Of a stretch of 5,940 bases of DNA, positions 1-5,940 are shown piece after piece. Both the position numbers and the translations under genes were made by a program. The DNA comes from Chloroflexota bacterium. GTDB taxonomy: Bacteria; Chloroflexota; Dehalococcoidia; GIF9; UBA5629. Within the stretch, counting starts at the first letter, position 1. Each line of letters starts with the position of its first letter. Below the pieces are notes generated by a model. That model had not been told where the DNA came from. It saw only the letters and a list, made by a program, of their open reading frames with translations, and searched no databases. Location of the stretch: assembly GCA_026389655.1 (NCBI GenBank), contig JAPLHL010000068.1, positions 1 to 5,940 of the forward strand, read 5' to 3'.

Positions 1-1466
<1,466 letters not shown>

Positions 1467-1467
1467 A

Positions 1468-1845
1468 TCATTTCAGAGCAATTGCCTCCATTTTGAGAGG
1501 AAAATTTCCGGGAACTTCTTTTACGGCCACGCACGTCCTTGCAGGGGGCGCTTCTTTGAAGTATCTGGCATATACGGCGTTAAGACGGTCAAAATCTTTC
1601 ATATCCCGCATAAATATGGTCACTTTGACAACCTTATCCAGGCTGCTTCCTACCAATTCAAGCGACAGTTTCATATTTTCCAATACGATTTCGGTCGCCT
1701 TTTCGATGTTATCGGTGACAATAAGCCCCTTCGCCAGATCGATAGGGTCTATACCCGACAGAAAAAGGAAGTCGCCTGCTTCAACAATATGTGAGTACGG
1801 GCCTGCTTTCAGCAGGAAATCAGTATCTATAGCTCTCTTTTCCAA
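1468..1845 (-). CDS. RidA/YjgF/YER057c/UK114-family protein
   Basis: RidA-family proteins are small cytoplasmic trimers. The best-known members hydrolyse reactive 2-aminoacrylate and other enamine/imine intermediates released by PLP enzymes. Seen here: AGPYSH near the N-terminus, FLSGIDP, and PARTCVAV with the family's catalytic Arg at 103. The C-terminus is LKMEAIALK. Compared with E. coli RidA from memory, Arg105 is kept. The residue aligned with Glu120 is Lys (118), and the Gln of the SGQIP motif is Ile, so the substrate may differ. I place the start at TTG 1845-1843, giving 125 residues, because an SD lies six bases upstream. A GTG at 1854-1852 would add three residues but overlaps that SD. 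The gene diverges from tatA and converges on hemL. Family is certain; the exact reaction is not, so no gene symbol is given. Confidence 0.92.
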   Translation of the reverse strand: MEKRAIDTDFLLKAGPYSHIVEAGDFLFLSGIDPIDLAKGLIVTDNIEKATEIVLENMKLSLELVGSSLDKVVKVTIFMRDMKDFDRLNAVYARYFKEAPPARTCVAVKEVPGNFPLKMEAIALK

Positions 1846-1851
1846 TTTGGG

Positions 1852-1858
1852 CACCTCC
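1852..1858 (-). promoter_or_regulatory. Strong ribosome binding site that decides the ridA-family start
   Basis: On the minus strand these bases read GGAGGTG, a seven-base match to the anti-SD complement. Six bases (CCCAAA) separate it from TTG at 1845-1843, an ideal spacing. The GTG inside the motif (1854-1852) starts the longest version of the frame, but a ribosome could not use it with this same SD. The SD therefore argues for initiation at the TTG. Confidence 0.7.
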
Positions 1859-1904
1859 GGAGAAGATTATGCCAGATAATCGGGACGGCTGCAGTTGTGT
1901 CCTT

Positions 1905-1933
1905 TTGACTAACGTACTCATATATGCTAGAAA
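1905..1933 (+). promoter_or_regulatory. Predicted sigma-70/SigA-type promoter of the tat operon
   Basis: A -35 box TTGACT (1905-1910, five of six consensus bases) is followed by a 17-base spacer and a -10 box TAGAAA (1928-1933, four of six). A TG dinucleotide at 1925-1926, one base before the -10 box, gives an extended -10 element. Transcription would start near 1940, about 50 bases before the tatA start. Its position in the divergent ridA-tatA gap, pointing at tatA, supports it. I found no comparably good promoter for the ridA-family gene on the other strand. A CATAAT with a preceding TGG at 1871-1866 would leave almost no leader. Confidence 0.6.
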
Positions 1934-1975
1934 TATGCCGTAGGTGTCGTTTACGGAATAAGCTCAAATCATAGT

Positions 1976-1981
1976 GAGGAG
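1976..1981 (+). promoter_or_regulatory. Ribosome binding site of tatA
   Basis: GAGGAG at 1976-1981 is followed by seven bases (TTAATAA) and then GTG at 1989. The spacing and match support GTG as the tatA start, with TTTCGAAAT as the next codons. Confidence 0.7.
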
Positions 1982-1988
1982 TTAATAA

Positions 1989-2213
1989 GTGTTTCGAAAT
2001 TTTGGCATATGGGAACTTCTGCTCGTACTACTTATTGTGTTGCTTGTTTTCGGCGCGACCAGGTTGCCGCAGATAGGAGAATCACTTGGTAAGGCAATTC
2101 GTAGTTTCCGAAAAGGTTTTTCAGGGGACGAAGATAAGAAGAAGGAACAAATTGACGCCAGCAAAACGGATTCCACAGATACAAAGAAGGATGACACCGG
2201 CAAACCAGAATAG
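1989..2213 (+). CDS. tatA: Sec-independent (twin-arginine) protein translocase subunit TatA
   Basis: TatA is a small membrane protein that oligomerises at the TatBC receptor complex so that folded twin-arginine substrates can cross the cytoplasmic membrane. The 74-residue protein has the standard plan. A short N-terminus with a polar residue (Glu9) leads into one transmembrane helix (about 8-20). An FG hinge follows (FGATRLP, 21-27), then an amphipathic helix (about 24-43, QIGESLGKAIRSFRKG). The tail is charged and probably disordered, rich in Lys, Asp, Ser and Thr. It starts at GTG with a good SD and is the first gene downstream of the predicted promoter. TatA rather than TatB is favoured by LPQIGESLGKAIRSFRKG, the absence of Pro after the FG hinge, and the short charged tail. 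A separate TatB-like protein follows. Confidence 0.9.
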   Translation: MFRNFGIWELLLVLLIVLLVFGATRLPQIGESLGKAIRSFRKGFSGDEDKKKEQIDASKTDSTDTKKDDTGKPE

Positions 2214-2221
2214 TCAGTGTA

Positions 2222-2259
2222 AAGATCATCGATCTAAAAAGAGTTAAATCGATGATCTT
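2222..2259 (+). repeat. Perfect 12-bp inverted repeat (hairpin) between tatA and the tatB-like gene
   Basis: AAGATCATCGAT at 2222-2233 is exactly complementary to ATCGATGATCTT at 2248-2259, leaving a 14-base A-rich loop (2234-2247). In RNA this gives a 12-pair stem of moderate stability (only four G-C pairs). The downstream bases are ATGCCAACAA, so the U-tract of an intrinsic terminator is missing. It lies nine bases after the tatA stop and 44 bases before the next gene. More likely roles are partial attenuation, an RNA-processing or 3'-end-protecting element within the tat transcript, or a DNA-binding dyad. The repeat is seen directly; the function is inferred. Confidence 0.7.
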
Positions 2260-2303
2260 ATGCCAACAATTAGGTTTAGATACTCTACAGGGTTCTTAAT
2301 TTC

Positions 2304-2549
2304 ATGGATTTTTTTGGGATAGGTCCATTCGAAGTACTCCTTATACTACTGATTGCGTTTATCATTTTCGGTCCAAAACGACTTCTGGAAATGTCGAAGA
2401 AAGCGGGCAAGGTTATGGGCGATTTAACGCGATCTGTATCGGAGTTGAATGAGAAAGTGAATGAGGAGATGAAGGATAAGACATCCCTCTCTACCATCAA
2501 TACGATAAAAACCACGCGCGTTGAAAACAAGGAAACGCATCAATCATAA
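2304..2549 (+). CDS. TatA/TatB-family translocase subunit, TatB-like
   Basis: This is the second small Tat membrane protein in the operon, 81 residues long. The N-terminus is MDFFGIGPFE, with Glu10 at the polar position used in Tat recognition. One transmembrane helix follows (about 9-22), then a hinge FGPKRL (22-27). The amphipathic helix is longer than in the upstream TatA (about 25-58, with KKAGKVMGDL and SELNEKVNEEM), and the tail is hydrophilic. The GP at the hinge, the long acidic-basic helix and the position directly before tatC resemble TatB, which with TatC forms the signal-peptide receptor. It is shorter than E. coli TatB, and many annotation pipelines would simply say TatA/E family. 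The SD is weak (AGGG, 11 bases before ATG). The stop TAA ends at 2549 and tatC begins at 2550. Family is certain; assignment to TatB rather than a second TatA is about two to one. Confidence 0.88.
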   Translation: MDFFGIGPFEVLLILLIAFIIFGPKRLLEMSKKAGKVMGDLTRSVSELNEKVNEEMKDKTSLSTINTIKTTRVENKETHQS

Positions 2550-3287
2550 ATGGCAAATAAAGAAGTCAATACCATATGGGCGCATCTCAACGAGTTGAGG
2601 CGGCGTCTTGTCGTTTGTCTCATAGCTATCGCTGTCGGCATTATTATCTCGTTTGTCTTCGCAGAGCAGCTCTTTCAAGTCCTGGTATGGCCAGCCAAGG
2701 GCATCCATCTGATATTTATCGACGTGACCGAGATGCTTGGTACATACATGCAGGTGTGTCTTATAGCCGGAATTATTGTGGCGATGCCAGTGCTGGTTTA
2801 TCAATTAATCGCATTTGTGGCGCCTGCCCTGACGCCGCGTGAAAAAAAATATGTTTGGATTGTACTTCCTTTTATATTTCTTATGTTTATAGCTGGAGTG
2901 GCATTCAGTTATTTTATTTTGTTGCCACCCGCAATGCAGTTTTTGATGAGCTTCGGAGCAGATATAGCGACTCCTCAAATCAGGATCGGTAATTATATCT
3001 CTCTGATCGGGAGGTTGCTACTGGCAACCGGCATGATATTTGAGTTACCGGTTATTACAACCTTCCTGGCCCGACTGGGGGTTATATCGTCAAAGTGGAT
3101 GGGACAACAGAGGAAATGGGCAGTTATATCAGCTTTTATTTTGGGCGCTATAATTACGCCCACGTTAGATCCCGTTAATCAAACACTCGTAGCGTTACCA
3201 TTGATTGTCCTGTACGAGATGAGCATATGGCTTGCTAAGCTTGTTGAAAAGCGGCGCACCACGAATCTAAACACAGCTTCTGCATAA
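2550..3287 (+). CDS. tatC: Sec-independent protein translocase subunit TatC
   Basis: TatC is the multi-spanning core of the Tat translocase and binds the twin-arginine signal peptide. The 245-residue protein has the family's cytoplasmic N-terminus with HLNELRRRL (12-20). Glu15 and Arg17 lie at the functionally important positions known from E. coli TatC. Pro48 is in the first periplasmic loop. APALTPREKK (91-100) carries Glu98, the cytoplasmic-loop acidic residue of the signal-peptide site. FELP follows at 164-167 with Glu165. ITPTLDPVNQT (202-212) carries Asp207, and Glu223 comes after it. Hydrophobic stretches near 20-40, 62-90, 102-126, 146-169, 187-204 and 210-227 fit six membrane helices. 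The start codon directly abuts the upstream stop, and AAGGAA at 2529-2534 is a rather distant SD, so translational coupling is likely. No terminator is visible after the stop. Confidence 0.97.
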   Translation: MANKEVNTIWAHLNELRRRLVVCLIAIAVGIIISFVFAEQLFQVLVWPAKGIHLIFIDVTEMLGTYMQVCLIAGIIVAMPVLVYQLIAFVAPALTPREKKYVWIVLPFIFLMFIAGVAFSYFILLPPAMQFLMSFGADIATPQIRIGNYISLIGRLLLATGMIFELPVITTFLARLGVISSKWMGQQRKWAVISAFILGAIITPTLDPVNQTLVALPLIVLYEMSIWLAKLVEKRRTTNLNTASA

Positions 3288-3316
3288 CATCTCAAGCAAG
3301 ACCCTCTGTATATACG

Positions 3317-3345
3317 GATATTACATTTTGTGTTAACATTATATC
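3317..3345. promoter_or_regulatory. Possible promoter and operator of the tetR gene
   Basis: An imperfect dyad runs from GATAT (3317-3321) to ATATC (3341-3345), ending one base before the tetR ATG. Within it, TGTTAACA (3331-3338) is a perfect eight-base palindrome. The same bases can be read as an extended -10 promoter element (TG at 3331-3332, TAACAT at 3334-3339). That promoter would start transcription close to the ATG at 3347. A poor -35 (TATACG, 3311-3316) is the best available. Overlap of dyad and promoter is what TetR autorepression usually looks like, but AT-rich sequence makes chance matches easy. Confidence 0.3.
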
Positions 3346-3346
3346 A

Positions 3347-3940
3347 ATGCACAGCTATAATCAGACACAAGCAAAAATAGTTACAGCCGCTCTTGACCTC
3401 TATCTGGCACATGGTATAAAAAAAACCACAATTGAGGACGTCTCTAACAAATGCGGAGTAACTCGCGCTACCGTTTACAGGTATTTTAAAGATAAGAAAG
3501 ACCTGGTAAGAGCTAGCTTCATGTTAATGGTGGACTTGACTCAGGAGGCGATAGCAGATCTTGACCGGCACAAGAATTACGATACGAAGAAGTCGGCCGA
3601 GCGTGTGAGACAGGCTATAAAACAGTTGCCAAGAGGAGACATGCCGGCAAGGGTTAACGAGCTGAAGTCGCTTTACCCGGATATCTTTACCGAATACCGT
3701 GATTCCAGGCTGGCTTCTATTCGTGAGATTTATAAGCATGTCTTCGATAAGGCCAAACAAGAGGGACTGCTTGATCCTACCGAAGTCAACTGGGACCTGA
3801 TGCCTGCCATCCTGTCAGAAGCAACCCTATTCATTACAGAAAGCCCGTTAGTATTGGCACACGGCATGTCTTTCAGAGATATATATTCCGCAATGATCGA
3901 TCTAATGTTATATGGGGTTATGACAAAGCGAAAAAAATAG
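3347..3940 (+). CDS. TetR/AcrR-family transcriptional regulator
   Basis: This 197-residue protein has the usual TetR plan. The N-terminal DNA-binding domain spans about residues 5-53 and begins with AKIVTAALDLYLAHG. Its helix-turn-helix is TTIEDVSNKCGVTRATVYRYF (27-47), ending in the family signature VYRYFKDKKDLV. The rest (about 55-197) is a predicted all-helical ligand-binding and dimerisation domain too divergent to name a ligand. Such proteins are usually repressors released by small hydrophobic molecules. The ATG at 3347 has no SD, and no start codon lies upstream in frame before 3302. The HTH position leaves no room for a much later start, so leaderless or poorly initiated translation is possible. 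It follows tatC by 59 bases on the same strand and converges on the dehydrogenase gene with nine bases between stops. Its targets cannot be read from the sequence. Confidence 0.93.
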   Translation: MHSYNQTQAKIVTAALDLYLAHGIKKTTIEDVSNKCGVTRATVYRYFKDKKDLVRASFMLMVDLTQEAIADLDRHKNYDTKKSAERVRQAIKQLPRGDMPARVNELKSLYPDIFTEYRDSRLASIREIYKHVFDKAKQEGLLDPTEVNWDLMPAILSEATLFITESPLVLAHGMSFRDIYSAMIDLMLYGVMTKRKK

Positions 3941-3949
3941 CGGACTTGT

Positions 3950-4783
3950 TTATCGGTAATTATCTCGCTTACGTACGCCTTTAATTTTCCGGTCTATAAC
4001 CCATTCCGTCAGCCCCGGAAAGAACCTTTTCATAATATTGGTGAATCTCCCGGAAGCATTGGGGATTATCAGGAAATCACCTTTGGCCATCGTTTTGATA
4101 AGCATCTTTGCCACATCTTCAGGCTCCATTATTACTGCAGCGGCTGAGATCGCTTTTGCTTCTTGCGGCTTAATCTTGTTTGCTTTTTCCAGCATTGGCG
4201 TACGTACGTCCGGGGGGCAGAGAACAGAAACCGTGACATCATATCGCTTTAATTCACTCCTTAATGCTTCGGAAAAGCCGATAACAGCGTATTTTGAAGC
4301 GCTGTAAGCCGTCATACCAAAGATCCCGACCAAGCCTGCGATCGAAGATACATTGACAATATATCCCTTTTTGGCCTTTAGGTGATGTAACAGGATATCG
4401 ATAGTATTCCATGTGCCGTATAGATTAACCTGGATGATGTCATTGAATTTGTCGTATGGAATGTTAACGAATTCCTGTGGATAGGAGATGCCAGCGCTAT
4501 TTATAAGGATATCCGGAGGGCCATACTCTTTTACCGCATCGGGCAGTATTTTCAGTGCCATCTCACGCTTAGATACATCCAGCACCCTGAAAGAAATACG
4601 CTGTTTTTCCGATATGCAATGGGATTTGATGTCCGTTACAGCACTTTCAAGAGCATCAATTCGCCTGGAAAAAATGACAACGTCACTCCCTTTAGAGGCA
4701 AGCAGCTTAGCTATAGCCAGGCCGATACCACTCGATCCTCCTGTAATATACGAAATCAGACCCTTAAAACTATTAATTTTCAT
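3950..4783 (-). CDS. SDR-family NAD(P)-dependent oxidoreductase, 3-ketodihydrosphingosine reductase-like
   Basis: This is a classical short-chain dehydrogenase/reductase of 277 residues. The nucleotide-binding motif TGGSSGIG is at 14-21. A basic pair follows strand 2 (SRR, 39-41), which in this superfamily favours NADP(H). LDV is at 68-70 and NSAG at 95-98. The catalytic set is Asn120, Ser147, Tyr160 and Lys164 in YSASK. After the active site, CPPDVRTPMLEKANK and the KPQEAKAIS segment (189-213) closely resemble the substrate-loop region of 3-ketodihydrosphingosine reductases as I remember them. The C-terminus (about 245-271) is basic and amphipathic, perhaps touching the membrane. A lipid 3-keto reductase role is inference, and no serine palmitoyltransferase is visible in this window. 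The start ATG (4783-4781) has no clear SD, but the nearby TGGSSGIG motif leaves little choice. It lies 74 bases downstream of the PatB-like gene on the same strand. Confidence 0.92.
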   Translation of the reverse strand: MKINSFKGLISYITGGSSGIGLAIAKLLASKGSDVVIFSRRIDALESAVTDIKSHCISEKQRISFRVLDVSKREMALKILPDAVKEYGPPDILINSAGISYPQEFVNIPYDKFNDIIQVNLYGTWNTIDILLHHLKAKKGYIVNVSSIAGLVGIFGMTAYSASKYAVIGFSEALRSELKRYDVTVSVLCPPDVRTPMLEKANKIKPQEAKAISAAAVIMEPEDVAKMLIKTMAKGDFLIIPNASGRFTNIMKRFFPGLTEWVIDRKIKGVRKRDNYR

Positions 4784-4857
4784 TTAGATTTTACGGCTTT
4801 AATTTCGGCAGCCTATTAATTCTCAATGCGATTGTAAATTTACTTTTTACTCATATG
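4784..4857. other. AT-rich gap between the PatB-like gene and the SDR gene
   Basis: This short gap separates two minus-strand genes. It contains a ten-base perfect palindrome GTAAATTTAC (4834-4843) and, on the minus strand, a TAAAAT very close to the SDR start. There is no good -35 partner, no terminator hairpin with a T-run and no clear SD. Whether the two genes share a transcript cannot be decided here. Confidence 0.4.
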
Positions 4858-5940
4858 TCATTTTTGCTGTATAAGCTTTACAGCGCGTTCAATCCTACAT
4901 AGGCCTTCCTCCAGGATTGAACGAGGGCAGGCGATATTCATCCTCTCGAAGCCGTTTTCCTTGCAGCCAAATATGAAGCCGGGTTCGAGCGCTACTCTGG
5001 CGTCCTCTCTCACGAAATTGCCCAGTTTAGCCTGATCAATGCCGCAACCTCGGAAATCCAGCCAAAGCAAATACGTTCCTTGAGGTTGGACCACTTTGAG
5101 TCCCGGTATCCTTTGCGAGATAAAGTCCGATAAGAATTTAATGTTTCCTTCCAGGTAATTCAGCAACTGTGTCAGCCATTCCTCACCATATCTGTATGCC
5201 GCCTCCGTTGCTGCGATGCCGAAGATATTTGGTGATGCAAAGCCATAACCCTGTTCCGTTTCTTTGAACCTTTTTCTAAGATCAGGATTGGGGATGATAA
5301 TATTCGAGGTCTGAAGCCCGGGCAAGTTAAATGTCTTACTTGCAGCAGTGCATGTTATGCAATTCTGCGCAAAAAGCTCTGAAATTGAGGCAAAAGGTAT
5401 TTGTTTGAAACCGGTATAGACCAAATCACCATGGATTTCGTCAGACACAACAATAATATTATGCTCCAGGCAGAATTCACCGAGGCGTTCGAGCTCCTCC
5501 CTTCGCCATACTCTGCTAATAGGGTTATGTGGATTGCAAAGAATAATCATTTTTGTGCGGGGTGTTATTTTCTGTTTCAGGTCAATCAAATCCATAACAT
5601 ACTGGTTTCCTTCCAGCTGGAGAGGGTTTTCCAGGATTTCGCGGTTATGGCATTTGATGGCGTCAAAGAAAGGAAAGTAAACCGGCGGCTGCACAATCAC
5701 CTCATCCCCGGAATCTGTCAGCGCTGTTATCAGCATATGAAGAGCCGGGACTACACCAGGCGAGTAAACCATCCACTCTTTCTCGATTTCCCAGTTGTGC
5801 CGTTTTTTCATCCAGGCTTTTACTGCATTGCAGTATGACTCGGGCACACCGGCATAGCCAAAGATCCCGTGATTTACTGCCTTTCTCATTGCTTCGATCA
5901 CGGGCCCGGGCGACCGAAAATCCATGTCGGCTACCCACAT
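4858..5940 (-). CDS. PatB/MalY-type PLP-dependent aminotransferase or C-S beta-lyase (N-terminus outside window)
   Basis: These 360 residues are most of a fold-type I PLP enzyme of the MalY/PatB group. The group includes cystathionine/cysteine beta-lyases, which release a thiol or sulfide, pyruvate and ammonia, and also aminotransferases. The visible part opens with MWVADMDF, a group hallmark that normally lies about 30 residues from the true start. The Met coded at 5940-5938 is therefore probably internal and the gene is 5'-partial. Other signatures, in visible numbering, are FGYAG (27-31), QPPVYFPF (84-91) and CNPHNPISRVW (135-145, Ser where the group usually has Gly). VVSDEIHGDLVY carries the PLP Asp at 167. 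ASKTFNLPGLQ carries the Schiff-base Lys at 202, and MNIACPR carries the carboxylate-binding Arg at 340. The stop is TGA at 4860-4858. Sequence alone does not separate lyase from aminotransferase. Confidence 0.92.
   Translation of the reverse strand: MWVADMDFRSPGPVIEAMRKAVNHGIFGYAGVPESYCNAVKAWMKKRHNWEIEKEWMVYSPGVVPALHMLITALTDSGDEVIVQPPVYFPFFDAIKCHNREILENPLQLEGNQYVMDLIDLKQKITPRTKMIILCNPHNPISRVWRREELERLGEFCLEHNIIVVSDEIHGDLVYTGFKQIPFASISELFAQNCITCTAASKTFNLPGLQTSNIIIPNPDLRKRFKETEQGYGFASPNIFGIAATEAAYRYGEEWLTQLLNYLEGNIKFLSDFISQRIPGLKVVQPQGTYLLWLDFRGCGIDQAKLGNFVREDARVALEPGFIFGCKENGFERMNIACPRSILEEGLCRIERAVKLIQQK

Noticed and set aside
1866..1871. Promoter for the ridA-family gene (CATAAT preceded by TGG on the minus strand)
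   Set aside because: Transcription would begin at the SD itself, and there is no -35 box. I could not identify a credible promoter for this gene.
1493..1879. 128-codon open frame on the plus strand opposite the ridA-family gene
   Set aside because: It is antisense to a clear family member, has no recognisable domain and no SD, and its composition is explained by the coding strand below.
2222..2259. Intrinsic terminator after tatA
   Set aside because: The stem is perfect but no T-run follows on either strand, and the downstream genes belong to the same functional operon. It is kept as a hairpin of unknown role.
4038..4307. 89-codon open frame on the plus strand opposite the dehydrogenase
   Set aside because: It is antisense to the conserved SDR C-terminal half and has no independent support.
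5401..5838. 145-codon open frame on the plus strand opposite the PatB-like gene
   Set aside because: The minus strand encodes the catalytic core with all PLP motifs, so this is a shadow frame.
3950..5940. Sphingolipid gene cluster formed by the KDSR-like enzyme and the adjacent PLP enzyme
   Set aside because: The PLP enzyme carries MalY/PatB hallmarks (WVADMDF, CNPHNP, SDEIHGDL), not those of serine palmitoyltransferase, so a dedicated cluster is not supported.

Overview
The window reads as an ordinary, gene-dense stretch of bacterial chromosome with moderate GC. It carries parts of a haem-synthesis operon, a twin-arginine translocation (Tat) operon, a few single metabolic genes and one TetR-type regulator. 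There are no RNA genes, mobile elements, CRISPR arrays or prophage genes, and no intergenic gap reaches 300 bases. The hemB-hemL pair shows that the host makes tetrapyrroles from glutamate by the C5 route. That route occurs in most bacteria but not in alphaproteobacteria. The host also exports folded proteins by Tat. The gene mix and protein style would fit an anaerobe such as a Chloroflexota/Dehalococcoidia member or a deltaproteobacterium, but this is only an impression and the sequence alone does not settle it.

Layout from left to right. (1) Bases 1-1466, plus strand: the last 53 codons of hemB, overlapping by four bases (ATGA) a complete hemL. (2) 1468-1845, minus strand: a RidA/YjgF-family gene convergent with hemL, almost stop to stop. 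(3) 1846-1988: a divergent control region with a good sigma-70-type promoter and Shine-Dalgarno (SD) sequence for the tat genes. (4) 1989-3287, plus strand: tatA, a 12-bp hairpin, a second TatA/B-family gene that looks TatB-like, and tatC abutting it. (5) 3347-3940, plus strand: a TetR-family regulator with no SD, possibly leaderless. (6) 3950-4783, minus strand: a short-chain dehydrogenase whose C-terminal half resembles 3-ketodihydrosphingosine reductase, convergent with tetR. (7) 4858-5940, minus strand: most of a PatB/MalY-type PLP enzyme whose N-terminus lies beyond the right edge.

How the genes work together. HemB and HemL are consecutive-pathway enzymes (5-aminolevulinate production and use), and their overlapping genes should be translationally coupled. 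TatA, the TatB-like protein and TatC together can form a complete translocase. RidA proteins detoxify reactive enamines/imines made by PLP enzymes. The window contains two PLP enzymes (HemL and the PatB-like protein), but a functional link to this RidA is inference. The TetR protein has no obvious target here other than its own promoter and perhaps the neighbouring dehydrogenase.

I did not find a convincing undescribed system. The points most worth checking are the sphingolipid-reductase-like dehydrogenase, an active-site substitution and a likely misplaced start in the RidA protein, the hairpin between the two TatA/B genes, and the possible leaderless, self-regulated tetR.
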